A stretch of DNA of 64,000 bases from Patescibacteria group bacterium UBA3291 (GCA_002361595.1 DETJ01000009.1:1-64000); one strand, 5' to 3'. Shown: positions 10,460 to 22,750, counted from the first letter of the stretch. Numbers and translations are program-made. The notes: generated from the letters alone by a model not told the origin.

Positions 10460-12007
10460 ATGAATAAATTAAAAATTATAAAAAAGAAGAATAACAAAAT
10501 AATATGAAATAAAATTAGAAATTATATAATTTTCTGAATTTTAGCTTGTTGTTCAGTTATCATATTCAATATCCATCCTACAGAAACTTCAAATAATTCT
10601 AACAATATAGAAAACAATAAAGAAATCATGTATATATTCCACGATTACGCTTGAAATAAATATATTTTAAATAATACATCTCATTGATCTTCAGATTCTT
10701 TAGATTTTTTATTTGATAAAGAAGTCCCTAATGAAATAAAATGAGATGAAAATCAACATTATAGTAGTGAAGTATCATTAGCTAACAATTGAAAGAATAT
10801 AAATAACTGAGATTCTGACAATGGATGAGATATAAAGGACAATCAGGTCTCTCTTGAAAGTATAATGTCCGATCTTTGAATAGATTGAACTGATAATAAT
10901 AACGATTACCTAGTAATAAGTCTATGAAACAATGACAATAATAATGACAATACCCAATATAAAATAAAAGAAGAAGCGTATGAATGAGATAATTCTACTC
11001 TCATCATCGAAAGAGAAAACTATGATAATGATAAAATAGATTCTGAAGAAACAAACAATAAAATAGAAGATCTACTAAATGCAAAACGCTTCGAATATAC
11101 TAAAGAAGGTCGAGTCCTACCTAGTTTAGTAAAATGGGACGAAATTCAATTATATAATAAATCAAAAACTATTATAGCCTATACTGACTCAAACTATAAC
11201 AATAATAATGAAAGCAAAGAATCTAGTAATAAATGAATTACTATTATTGATAATTATGCAGAATGTTATACCCCTCGATGATACAGTATAGAGCATTGAG
11301 ATAGTGTACTAGCATATAAACAATTAGAAAATGCACCTGATATTTGTAACATTGAAAGGAGATACTGTTGGAATGGTAAATTATCATGAACATATACTCA
11401 ACAATGATGTTCCGTAAACAAAAATTATACATATAACTCACGATGAGAAGCAGAAATCCCTCAAAAACAAGAACAAGAAGAAATAAAATGATGAGCAAGA
11501 CAGAATCCAGACTGAAGCACTACTGTAAAAAGCAACGAAATATGATGAGCTTTTGTTTTTGATAGACCTAATAGATCAAAAACAGATTTCATAAGTGGTG
11601 ATAATGATAACATCATACATGAATCTGAATGAATAGAGCAAACAACTAGACCATACCGAGACTGTACAACTCCTCGATGAGAAAAAGTCAGACATGGGCA
11701 ATACATCTATGCATATAAGCATAGCAATTGATTCAGTGATTCTCCATGTGAAGTTCAATTACGCCTATGTTCAATGTGAGAACTATTCTGAACATATAAA
11801 GAATCTAGATGTAAAACTCGAGACACTTCATTTATTGATTGGATTAACTGATCTCCGACACGAGACACATACTCAAAAGAAAAATTAGATTTTATAAAAA
11901 AACAACTAAAGGACGAGGAAAAAAATTATAAAAATGAACGCAAAAACGCAACAAGATCAATAGATAGTAACGCCCTTGATAAAATTTTATTAATATTAGA
12001 TAAATAA
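10460..12007 (+). CDS. Large membrane-anchored protein with duplicated Cys-rich modules
   Basis: A 515-aa protein. A basic N-terminus of about 22 residues precedes one hydrophobic segment (about 23-38), so it is probably anchored with the bulk outside. Residues ~45-260 are a highly acidic, Asn/Asp/Ser-rich stretch with little complexity. Two related ~50-residue modules follow: CYTPRGYSIEHGDSVLAYK ... RRYCWNGKLSGTY ... C near 265-320 and CTTPRGEKVRHGQYIYAYK ... RLCSMGELFGTY ... C near 395-445. The four Cys of each module align and probably form disulfides. The modules look like adhesion or binding units, but no named domain is recognised. Glycines are mostly TGA. Confidence 0.72.
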
Positions 12008-12012
12008 TTAAT

Positions 12013-12324
12013 TTATTGAAAATATTGTTCATATAATTTAATCAATTCGGGTAGTTTCGTAATTTCATCATCATCTGCCCTCTTATTCCAATGGGTTTTC
12101 CCACATTTTGAACATACAAAGAGTATTTTATAATCTGAATTTTTTAATTGATATTCTACTGGATACATTATTCATTTACATGTTGCAGATCTATCTCAAG
12201 GGACATTTCCATCCACATGTAATGATACAAAACAATGCGGACAATGATTCCTACAAGTTTTAGATGCTAAAGGAATATCCTGATTACAGTTAACACAAAT
12301 AAATGATTCATTAATTTTTTTCAT
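12013..12324 (-). CDS. RNHCP domain protein
   Basis: A 103-aa protein with the family signature CRNHCPHC at residues 24-31. C10 and C13 (CVNC) and later CSKCGKTHWNKR supply further zinc-ribbon ligands. RNHCP proteins are small zinc-ribbon proteins of unknown role found across bacteria. The gene is convergent with the Cys-rich repeat gene (5 bases between the stops). The unidentified ncRNA is encoded just upstream on the same strand and ends 18 bases before this ATG. Confidence 0.88.
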
Positions 12325-12341
12325 GATTGAATATTTTAGTC

Positions 12342-12491
12342 AAAAAAAGAACCAAGTAGCCGTAACCGAATAGATCTCTCCCCCCGAGTCGTTAAAGTGG
12401 GTAGCTCGTACCAATCTAGGAAAGGTAATACCGGCTCCCTGGAGCAGAGTGGGAAATTTGATACAATACCCGATCTCGCACTACTTAGTCC
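12342..12491 (-). ncRNA. Unidentified structured small RNA, about 150 nt
   Basis: The transcript is defined by sequence at both ends. Upstream is TTGAAT-N16-TATATT, whose -10 box ends 6 bases before a G at 12491. The ends pair over 11 bp, GGACTAAGTAG (12491-12481) with CTACTTGGTTC (12359-12349), immediately followed by seven T, so the closing stem also acts as a terminator. Inside are a GCTCCAGGGAGC hairpin and complementary blocks AGATC/GATCT and GGGTA/TACCC. It is unusually GC-rich for this genome and has no convincing reading frame. It does not show the signatures of SRP RNA, RNase P RNA, 5S rRNA or a tRNA. A 6S-like role is possible but unproven. Confidence 0.75.
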
Positions 12492-12497
12492 AATTTC

Positions 12498-12525
12498 AAT
12501 ATATACAAAGTTTTTATAAATTCAA
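12498..12525 (-). promoter_or_regulatory. Promoter of the unidentified small RNA
   Basis: On the minus strand, TTGAAT (12525-12520), 16-base spacer, TATATT (12503-12498). The start point falls on the first base of the RNA's terminal stem. Confidence 0.78.
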
Positions 12526-12531
12526 GAAAAT

Positions 12532-12559
12532 AAAAAAACAGACTCTCTCTAAGAATCTG
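12532..12559 (-). terminator. Terminator after lepB
   Basis: On the minus strand CAGATTCT ... AGAGTCTG forms a hairpin followed by seven T, just past the lepB stop at 12571. Confidence 0.75.
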
Positions 12560-12570
12560 CATTTATGTAT

Positions 12571-13185
12571 TTAGAACTTTGTAAATTTTGGATACAGTCT
12601 AACCCAAACTTTACCTATTAAGTCTATATCTCTAACTATATAATTAGCTCATTCATAACATTCTATTCCAAAGCAACATAATGAATCTGTAGTTCTTCAT
12701 CTATTATCTCACATTACAAAATATCATCATTTTACTTTAAATTCATCTTTCCCACAGGTTGCATTAGTTTTAAGTCATTCTGGTAAATATTGTTCTGGCA
12801 ATCTTTCACAACTATTTCATTCAGAATCTTTAATCAATGATCCAGATGGGACATTATCCGAACAAATATATACAGCTCCATCTTGAAATTTTACAGTCTC
12901 TCATGGTAACCCAATTATTCTCTTTATGTATGGAGAAGTTTTTCACTGAGCTACAAATACTATTACATCTCCTCTATTAAAAGTACCAAAACGCTGAGTA
13001 ATTTTTTCAACGATAATCCAATCTTTCTGATAAAAATTTGGAGCCATACTTGATCAAATAACCGTATAAGGAGTAGCAATAAAAAGTCTGATAAACAATA
13101 CTATTCAAAATACCAAGACCAAAAACACCAACAAATCAAACGCTTCCGACCGAAATCTCAACTGTTTTTTTCATATAAACGCCAT
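12571..13185 (-). CDS. lepB: Signal peptidase I
   Basis: A 204-aa membrane-anchored serine protease that removes signal peptides from Sec-exported proteins. One transmembrane helix (about residues 16-36) precedes the catalytic domain. Catalytic Ser46 lies in GSSMAPNF and the general base Lys88 in PYIKRIIGLPGE; MGDNRGRTTDS near residue 160 is box E. Most family motifs are complete. It lies downstream of the three-gene secreted operon on the same strand, separated by 135 bases, and ends at its own terminator. It would process many of the signal-peptide proteins in this window. Confidence 0.95.
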
Positions 13186-13320
13186 ATTAAAATAGAACAT
13201 TAAATTATAAATCCAAAAAAAACAATAATACATATATACAGTCATATATACTATAATTACGTCAAAAAACAAGTTATTTTTCCGTATATTCTCTCAAAAT
13301 AACTAAAATATAATATAATT

Positions 13321-15342
13321 TTACTTATTATCTTTCTTAGCATCCAATGCTATAGTATCTTCTGCCATTTTATTTATATATTCATTAATATTTGCCCAAA
13401 GATCTCCCTGCTGATCCAACCATTTATCCAAAATCATAGATTTATTAAATTCATGAGAAGCACGAGAATCTGAATTTGAATTAACTGCACTAGATGAAGG
13501 AATATCCAAATTTGATTGTGATTGCTTAGTTCATTGAGGATTTCACTGTGTAGTAATATCATCTGTTCATTCTCATGGTTTACCTGATACACGATATTGA
13601 TTTTTTTCAACTGGATTTTCCAAATTATTAGTAATGTTATATTCCTTCTGTAAATCTTCATTTTTCTTTTTTATTTCTTTCTTCTTAAATTGCTCCGATA
13701 ATTTTGGAAATTTATTCGCTATATCTTCAAACTCTATACTGATAGTAAACGCAACTGTATCCGCAACTTTCATTTTCTTTGTTGTTGAATCCAAGAAATT
13801 ATACTGCTGAGTCCACATTCACAATCTTCATTCCCTAGAAAGTTTATCTACTACACCAAAAATCTCATTAACTCATTCTTCAATACTATATATCCTTCTT
13901 CATCAAATAGAAAACCTAGTATCTACTGAAGGTACTGCACAGAATCTAATCCTAAAAATTGGTCATAATCATGGAGTCTCATCCGGATTAAAAATCGGAG
14001 ATGCAATCTCTCAACATGTACACATAATCATACAAGATGCCTTTTGATCAATACGTAATCACTCACAAGACTTCCAACACTCTTTTATATCCTCAGCTGT
14101 TTTATCCAATTGCGATGGTGTTATATCTCAGAGAAATCTTTTAGTATCTCAGGCTTTTTCAATCATCTCTGCTTTTTTATCATCAGTTAATGACGCATAT
14201 TTGTCAACTGCTCATTTCATATAATCAACTACTTCTTCAAACTCTTCAACAGAAATTCAAGATGAATCCTCTGCTTCAGGTGGGTTTGTTCCATTTCATC
14301 CTCAACCTTCTTCATCTATATCACCACCTGAATCTCCTTCACTATCATCACATGCATTTCAAAGAGAAGATCCACCATTTATCCTAGAAGATTGTAATCA
14401 ATCAACCAAACTATCATATCATCATTCCATACTAAGTCACTCTGCTCAACGAGGTAACGGCAATGGTAAAGGATTTACTGAAGATCAATTTCATCAAATT
14501 TCTCATTTCTTTCAATCCTGATCTCATCAAGCATCTTCAGCTATATAAGAAGATCACCCATTTTCTTTATGTTCTTCTAATAAATCTTTTGAATTAGCAA
14601 ACATTGGTAATTTATAAAAGACAGGCGTTATAGGTCTTTCCGCACTAGTATATAATAATTTTCAAACTTCTCAAAGATCCGACATAATATCATAAGGAGA
14701 ATCATCTGTAGTCGAATTTCGATATTTATCGGTTCATAGATGAGAAACTTGAAGATTTTGTTTTTTTGACTGTGCATCCTGTCCTCTCTCATAATTTGTT
14801 TGGAAAAATTCCTGACAATTAGTTCTTATATCAGCAGCTGTATCTGAAGTTACTGGTCTAAAATCCGAAGCATTATCCCATATTTCTGAGATTGTCATTC
14901 ATTTAGATTTACTACAATTAAAATACTCATTACAATATTTTAGGATTTTATCTTCATCAAAGATATAATTTCTACTATTATAATTTCACAATCAAATTTT
15001 CATAGTTCTAACTAAATCTGTCTTAAATTCTGGCACAAAATAATATAATATTGACCATATTTTTTTCTGAGATAAAGAACAGCCTTCTTCTTTCAATATT
15101 TTTTCAACATAATCCGCTCAAGCTACTTTCAATTGCATAGACATATTCTCTATATCTTCAAAAGAGTCTTTAAATGGATCCTTAGAATAAACAGAAGTAT
15201 AAGGAGTTTGCATGTAAGAATCAGAATATCACATATTATAATGTTTCTGAAATGCTGCAGAAATCTCTTCTGCTAAATCGAATCAAAAAACCCCGTTTCC
15301 TATATAGGAAAATCACATTAAAACAACAAAAATAAATTTCAT
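13321..15342 (-). CDS. Secreted orphan protein (third gene of the secreted operon)
   Basis: A 673-aa protein with a signal peptide (MKFIFVVLMGFSYIGNGVFG). Cys are scattered through the mature part, with a cluster CMIMCTCG near residue 450. Residues about 270-370 are a low-complexity linker rich in Gly, Ser, Asp and Pro, with GGGGNG and PLPLPLP stretches, separating two probably folded parts. The C-terminus is charged and helical. No family recognised. Its ATG lies one base after the stop of the preceding gene, so translation is very likely coupled. Glycines are heavily TGA, so the gene is not recent. Read with the standard code it falls into short pieces. Confidence 0.7.
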
Positions 15343-15343
15343 T

Positions 15344-16699
15344 TTAGTTTGGCAATTGTACATTTTGTAATTTCTCAGATAAAGAATAAAATAAAGTAAC
15401 TATAGGAGATAGATGTTTATCTCTAAAATCTTTCATAATTTCTTGATACAACAATAATCAAATATGAAATGGATATGTCATATTAAAATCCACAAATCAA
15501 CGTAAAGCATATTTAGTAGCCTCCATCTGAAGACCAGCATATCATTGAAAATCTAATGATTTCCCCTCAAACCTTTTTACATCTTTTTGATCCCTTTTTT
15601 CATCATTTTTCATAATTTCAGCTCTTTCCGAAATCCATGTCTTAACATATTGTTGAAATACACGATAACTCATCATCTCATTATACACTAATGTTACAAA
15701 AGATGGAGTTACCGCAGATCACTCTGATTGAGATGAATGAAGTGCACATGCTATAAAATCAGCTCATGCCATATTAGTAGATTTCTGACATTTTTTCTTA
15801 TCCAATGCAATATCTGCCAATTCTGAATTATTTATAATTTTAAGCGTATCCAATACTCTTTTATAATATTGTTGATTAGACTGTAAAACACGTATAGTCT
15901 GAATATAAGGATATTCTGAATTAAGTTCATTCCAATCTTTCTTGAAATAATTAAAATATCAGGACATAAACTCCAGGACTTTTTCTTCTGGATTAAAATC
16001 TTCTGCTGTATTTACGTGCAATACCTGTGCATACTTTATTTTAAAAATATCTGACATAATCGCAGAATAAATTTCTGATGCGTAAATCGACATATCACAA
16101 TCATTAATATCTGGTTCATCTATTAAATTACACAAATCCTTTCATCATGATTTTTGTTTCAATTTTAATGTTCAAACTAAATCTTTTGTTTTAAATACTT
16201 TATCCAAAAATTCTTCAGAATACGAAGACTCCTCAACAAAAGGCATTCATCCTTCACCTTTAAACGATGAACATAAAGCATAAACAAAAATAGACTGACG
16301 AGAATCAAAAGTTTGTTCTCGATCCCAACTATCATGCACATCACTTGGTCTCGCAAAATAAATTCTACCAAAATTTTCTTCTCATAACAAAGCATCACAA
16401 TATTTTTCAACTACATCTTTCAATCCAAAATTACCAAGAGATTTAGCCGAATTCTGAGAAGTACTTTCAATACTAGATAGCTTATTTACTACAGATGGCC
16501 ACGCACAATCCAAAGCATTGTCTACTGAAGAATTAACACAATAAGGCACTGTATAATTATTTGATAAATCTCTACATGAACTAATATTGACACTTTTACA
16601 CGCATCATTTTGCCATGGTCACCATCAAAATGCACCACCAAAAGGCACAATCATCATTACCAATAAAAGCATCAACATATAATTTCTACAATTTTTCAT
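15344..16699 (-). CDS. Secreted orphan protein (second gene of the secreted operon)
   Basis: A 451-aa protein with a clear signal peptide (MKNCRNYMLMLLLVMMIVPFGGA). The mature part is mixed alpha-helical, with many Tyr, Asn and Ser and about a dozen Cys, several within the first 60 residues (CKSVNISSC, YCVNSS, LDCAW) and others spread out, suggesting disulfides outside the membrane. No family recognised. It lies between two other large secreted orphans: 44 bases after the first and one base before the third. A shared envelope function is likely but cannot be named. Confidence 0.7.
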
Positions 16700-16743
16700 A
16701 ATAGTGTGTAATAATAGAATCTAAAAAATCATAACATATTTAT

Positions 16744-18324
16744 TTATCTAACACATTGTTTATCTGCAATTTTTCTCAATCGATATTCCAGTCCTAGCTC
16801 CTTCTTACCCGACACTTTACCTGAAGATCTAATTGTTGTTTTTACCTCTTCCAATACTCATTTCATTTTCTTTAACTGAGGAGAAAGATCACTACTAGCA
16901 GCATTTCGCTGACTTTGATTATATTCTAATATTATCTGCTCATAATCTGACACCAAATCGAGTCAAAAATCTTCCTTAAATTCTACATTATATGTTTTTC
17001 AGTCTCATTCTTTTGGCAAATATAATTTAGCCCAAAAATTAGTTTTTTCATTTGTACTACCCATTACTTTCAATTTTTTCATAGTTGTATCTTCTCATTT
17101 CAAACTTTCATATGAATCAACATTATTATTAGTCATATTCGTAGCCGCAGACTTCTTTAATAAATTACCATTTTTCTTTCTAAAGTCACTTTGCGCTGCT
17201 TTATCTTTAGTAAATTTTTTTGTTTTTGACAATTGAGCAGATACATTTATCGTTTCCTTACAAGTCCAATCAGGCCCCCAATAAGCTCTCAGTTGTGCAA
17301 TTTCATAATCCGTAAGATCCTCGCAACGATTATTTGTTCTCGGCTTAGATTTATCGGATTTACGACTTTTAAGCAATGTTTTTTTCAATCTATCCATAGC
17401 ATTCTTTACATCATCAAATGACGATTTTACAAAATCAGAATTATTATTTATAGTTTTTTTTATCGATTTCTTAAAGTTTGAAAAAGTTTGATTACATACT
17501 CCAAAAGTTCACAATCAAGCATAATCTTTTTTCAACTGTTCAATCGCCTTGGAATCAAACTTTAATATCGGAGAAGATTTACAACCTTCAGATGTAGTAT
17601 TTCAAAAACATCAATTATAATTTTTAAGAGCTCTATCTCAAGGATCTCCCCAAAACAATATAAAATGTTTCATCACTGTATTCATCATTACTAATTCCTC
17701 CAAAATACTCGCTAAACTTTCAGTTTTTTGCATTTTTGCTCATTTATATAATAATCATACTCATTGGTACTTCTCTATTATTTTATTAAGTTTATCATAA
17801 GTTTCTTCCTTATCTAATTGGAGAATTAGATTCATTTGTTTAGAACGGAAATATGCTAAATTAAAAAGATCCGTTTCTATGTCCAACATCGTTTTATAAT
17901 CTCTAACAATAGGCCTATCTTTAAATAAAATAGCAAATCACTCTGTATTAGACTGCATTACAGACATAGCTGCCAATACAAGCAAAACTGCAGAAGTACC
18001 AGCTGTTGAAACTGTAGATTCTACTCATCCAACAATACTTGATGCAACCAAGTCCAAGGCACTAGGCAACTTAAGAGTCCCTTTCCCAAATAATCATCAA
18101 GTCCAAACAGAAGAATTAAAGCGTCTCTCCTGCACTTCAGATCATAAAAGTGCCGATTTCATTTCCTGCTGAAAAGCAAAATAATTAGACATCATTTCAG
18201 ATGGTCAATCACAAACTGGCGGCTGTGAATTTGATCAACCCAGCGCTTGAACATATGTGAAATTTATAAAAATAGGTTGTAAGAGAACAATAAATATTGT
18301 CGTTTTTATAAGTTTTTTTCTCAT
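16744..18324 (-). CDS. Secreted orphan protein (first gene of the secreted operon)
   Basis: A 526-aa protein with an N-terminal signal sequence (about residues 1-28) and a further hydrophobic stretch around residues 90-125 (SAVLLVLAAMSVMQ) that may be a transmembrane helix. The rest is Lys-rich and probably helical, with a few Cys (CFGNTTSEGCKS, CNQTF, CEDLTDYE, WTCKET). No recognised family. It opens the operon and is divergent from secA with 277 bases between. About half of its glycines are TGA. A membrane-anchored component of a secreted complex is one reading; this is inference from topology and position only. Confidence 0.7.
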
Positions 18325-18514
18325 TTAACGAGATGACAGCAAATAAAACACTTAATTATAACCACTATATTAAAAAAAGCAAAAAAGATAAGGCAAAATA
18401 ATAGATTTTAATTTGACTTTAAGATATTTTTATATAAAGAATTGCTTTTTACAAAGGTTCATCAATAAAACCAACCGCTAATCGTTAAATTGAAAAAATA
18501 AAATAAAAATCAGA

Positions 18515-18542
18515 TTGTTTTATTAATTAGGATTAATATAAT
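18515..18542 (+). promoter_or_regulatory. secA promoter
   Basis: TTGTTT (18515-18520), 16-base spacer, TATAAT (18537-18542), 59 bases before the secA ATG. The rest of the 277-base gap between secA and the secreted operon is AT-rich; nothing else was recognised there. Confidence 0.65.
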
Positions 18543-18601
18543 GTTTAAACTTGTTAAAATTTAGCAAGATATGACCTTTATATTCAATTAAATATAGAAT
18601 T

Positions 18602-21600
18602 ATGTTAAATCGATTAACTAATTTAATTTGATGAGATTACAATCAAAAACAAATTAACACATTACGACCTATCGTAAATAAAATAAATGAACGATACGAT
18701 AAATTTGATTCACTAACTGATGATGAAATCAAAGCTAAAACTCCAGAATTTAAAGAAAGACTAGCAAAATGAGAAACTCTTGATGATATTCTTCCAGAAG
18801 CTTTTGCTGTAGTAAAACAAGCTTGTAAAAGGATGGTATGAGATACTTACGATGTAAAATGAGAAAAACAGACTTGGAATATGATTCCTTATGACGTTCA
18901 ACTTTTATGAGGAATTATTCTCCACCAATGAAAGATTGCTGAAATGAAAACATGAGAATGAAAAACTCTCGTTGCAGCCGCTCCTGTATATTTGAATGCT
19001 CTATCATGAAATTGAGTTCACGTAGTTACTGTGAATGATTACTTAGCATCTCGTGACGCTCAATGGATTGGATATTTATACCAATGGTTAGGATTAACAG
19101 TTGGAAGCGTAGTAAAATGAACTCCCCTACAGAGAAGAAGAGAAGAATATTCAAAAGATATCACATACGTTGAAAATTCAGAATTATGATTTGATTACCT
19201 AAGAGATAATCTAGTTCAAACAATGGAAAGAAGGAATCTGATTTGGAGACCTCTAAATTTTGCAATTGTCGACGAAATAGATTCAATCTTAATTGATGAA
19301 GCTAGGACTCCATTAATCATTTCTGAAGCCAGAGAAGAACCTACAGAGAAATACACGTATTACGCAAATATAGTAAATATGCTTACTCCATGTAGTGGAA
19401 AGAAAAAAGTAAGTAAATGACTTTTGAATGAATTGATAAACGATGAGCCAAAGGAACAAGAAGAAGATGGAGATTATTATATTGATGAAAAAACAAAAAC
19501 AGCTTCATTAAGCTGAAAATGAATTGCAAAACTTGAACAACTTTTGAACGTTGAAAATCTATATAAAGATTTTTGATTTGAAGAAATTCACCATATCGAA
19601 AATGCTCTCAGAGCAAAAGCTGTTTATATAAGAGATGTAGATTATATCGTTTCAAATTGAGAAGTCCTTATCGTTGACGAACACACTGGTAGAACAATGC
19701 CATGAAGAAGATTTAGTGAATGACTACATCAAGCAATTGAAGCCAAAGAAAATGTACAGATTCAACGCGAATCTCAAACTATGGCTACAATTACTTATCA
19801 GAATTTTTTCAAACAATATAAAAAATTAGCAGGTATGACAGGTACTGCTGCCACTGAAGCTGAGGAATTCCAAAAGATTTATGAACTCGAAGTAGTTATC
19901 GTACCTACAAATAAACCAATTCTCAGAGTAGACAAACACGATAAAGTTTATTATAACCAACAAATTAAGTGGAAGTTTGTAAAAGATTATATCAAATTTT
20001 ACCATGAAATCTGACAACCAATTCTAATTTGAACTGCAGATATTGCCACTTCTGAATACGTCTCTCGTATCCTCGAAAAAGATGCAATCACTCACTACGT
20101 TTTGAATGCAAAATTTCACGAACAGGAAGCTCATATCGTAGCCAATGCTGGTAAATATCAATCAGTAGTTGTGGCTACTAATATGGCATGACGTGGAACC
20201 GACATCAAATTGGAAGACTGATTGAACGAAAAAATGGCAGCTAATTATGCTAAATGGTGTGCAAAGCAAATTAAAAATCAGACTGCTGTAAAAATAAATA
20301 TTTATTCTAAAAAAGAATATGAATTGACAATTGATTGACTAAAAAATCAATTCTGATTTGAAAATGATGATATCTTAAAAGCTGAAAAATCAAGTATTTC
20401 AAAAGATGGAGTAAAAATCAATATCCAAATTAATAATAAAAAGAAGGAACAGACCGATGCTTTTGCAAAAATTACATTAGAATCCACAGAATGAACAAAA
20501 GAATCTATAGAAAAAGATTTTCATTATGGATTATTCATTCTTTGAACCGAAAAGCACGAATCTAGAAGAATCGATAATCAGCTCCGTGGACGTGCCGGTA
20601 GACAATGAGATCCTGGAGTTTCAGTTTTCTTTGTAGCCTTAGATGATACATTAATGAGAAAAATGTGAGGAGAAAGAATTCAGGCGATGGCATGAATGCT
20701 CCTTTCAAAAGAAGATTTAGCAGAATTGGAGTTAACTCAAAAACAATTCACATCCGCAATTACTAGATCACAAAAAGAAATCGAAGCTTGGCATTTCAGT
20801 ACTAGAAAACACTTATTTGACTATGATTCTGTAATCGACAAACAAAGAAAGAGAATTTATTTCACAAGAGATAGCATTATCGAAGCAAATGAAGATGAAG
20901 AAAAAAAAGCAGAATGGCTAAAAACAACTAAACAACAATTTATGCTCGATTCTCAAGAAATTTTAAATACTCAAATTTCTACAGCAGAGGCCACATGACA
21001 AAATATTTCAGATTTATTATTAGTTCTAAATAGAGAATTCGGGCTTGAAATTGATGAAAAACAGAAAAAGGAGTACGAGCAAATGGATTTCAAAACTCTA
21101 GCAAATAGTTTAGACCGTAGATTAGTAGAATATTTTACAGAAACTCGAGAAAAATATGATCAGAATCTACTTTTCAATATTTTAAGAGATGTTAATTTAC
21201 AGGTAATTGATAAACTTTGGGTAGCTCATATCGATGATATGCAATATCTCAAAGATAAAGTAGGTTTCATGGGATATGCTCAAATGGATCCACTTATCGT
21301 TTATAAACAAGAATCTTTCGAAAAATTCGAGTTATTACAACAAAACATCAAAGCTGATGTTACTACAAAATTAATGAGAATTGATTATCGTAGAATTGCA
21401 GAAGAACAAGAAATGCAAAATCAATTATTCGAAATAGTACAAGATAATCCAGAATTAATGGAAAAACTCAAACAAGCAAGCAAACAATTTTGATGAAAAA
21501 TTCCTGTTCAGATCTCCAAAAAAGATGGTAAAGTAGTTATTCAAACATGAAACAAAGCTCCTGCACAAAAACAAACAAGTAATGATCCAAGGAAAATGAT

Positions 21601-21766
21601 ATTCGAGGATGAAGACTGAGTAGAAGTTTTCGATGCTGATGATATTGGGAAAAATGCTCCAAGTGAATGAGTAATACTACCTACAAGGAAAAAAATTAGA
21701 CCAAATGATCCATGTCCTTGTGGAAGTGGTAAAAAATACAAAAAATGTCACTGAGCTGATGAATAA
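18602..21766 (+). CDS. secA: Preprotein translocase ATPase SecA
   Basis: A 1054-aa motor that drives preproteins through SecYEG. Visible are Walker A (MKTGEGKTL near residue 114), [20 protein letters not shown] (Walker B region), MTGTA, AGRGTDI and [24 protein letters not shown], then the helical scaffold ([15 protein letters not shown]) and a C-terminal zinc tail with [14 protein letters not shown] that binds SecB or the membrane in other bacteria. It is longer than the usual 800-900 residues: between AGRGTDI and the HESRR motif there are about 105 residues, roughly twice the usual spacing, with a Lys/Ile/Asn-rich insertion. Many motif glycines are TGA. Confidence 0.97.
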
Positions 21767-21802
21767 AATAATGATTTTGCCTATCACAAAATTTATGAAT
21801 AA

Positions 21803-22687
21803 ATGTTAAAACAAATAGTCAAAGAAACAGTTAAAATACTTATAAACAGGCCTAGAATTATAAGGCTTGCCCTTTTGACATCATATTCATATACATTTTA
21901 CCAAATCTATTGAATACTATATTTCATAAACTGAATAGTCAGCATAAAATATAATTCATGAGTAGATATTTCAAATGCTCTAATATATTTTGTAAATGCT
22001 ATACAAAGATTCAATATACTACGACTAATTATAGCTGTTACTATAATATTTCTTTTATGAATATCTATATTCTGACCCATATGAAGACAAGCTCTATTAT
22101 ATAGCATAGATAATCCAAGTATGAGAACTGCAACTGCATTCGTAAAATGATGGAAAAAATGGTGAATTATGGCAGAATTTGGATGAGTAAATATGTGGTG
22201 ATTAAGTATGTGGTCTGTATTCATCTTTGCTGTAAGGTTTCGAATGCTCTGATACCTAAACAACCCCGTAATTATAACAGTATTTGCTATATGGATCGCA
22301 TGTGTATTTTGAAAAATTATATTTTGGCCATATGTGAACTATTATATTGTATTAAAAGATTATTCAGCTTGGGATGCTGTCGTAAAAAGTATGAGTCTTA
22401 CTCTATCAAATTTATGACTAACGCTAAGATGATTACTCAGGCAAGCTGTTATTAGATGTAGATTTTTATTGAATTCCTGCATAGCAATTTGAATACCAGT
22501 AATTATAATGATTTTCTGTATACAAATGAATATCATTGATAATTCTGTAATAGAAATAACAACTCGAATATTAGTATCAGCTTGAATCCTAATTTTCATA
22601 TACTTAGAGGCTATATTTAAAGCTTTTGATTATACTTACTGGTACAAAATATTTTTAGAGGCAGAAAGGCGTAATAATCTAAAATAA
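21803..22687 (+). CDS. Hypothetical multi-pass membrane protein
   Basis: A 294-aa protein with about six hydrophobic segments, among them residues ~22-48, 60-95, 130-165 and 220-275, and basic loops. No family recognised; the layout resembles DUF975/glycerophosphoryl-type membrane domains, but no diagnostic motif is seen. It starts 36 bases after secA on the same strand and ends before a hairpin terminator, so it is probably cotranscribed with secA. Confidence 0.65.
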
Positions 22688-22705
22688 TTTATTTTAGCAA
22701 CTTTC

Positions 22706-22735
22706 AAAAAAGTCAGATTCAAAACCTGACTTTTT
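22706..22735. terminator. Bidirectional intrinsic terminator
   Basis: AAAAAAGTCAG and CTGACTTTTT pair around a short loop between the convergent membrane protein gene and rubrerythrin gene. Confidence 0.8.
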
Positions 22736-22750
22736 AAATATATTTATTTT

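Noticed and set aside
12342..12491. Reading the structured RNA as 5S rRNA, SRP RNA or RNase P RNA
   Set aside because: The 5S core (CCGAAC region and 120-nt length), the SRP GGAAGCAGCC tip and the RNase P GAGGAAAGTCC block are not present on either strand.
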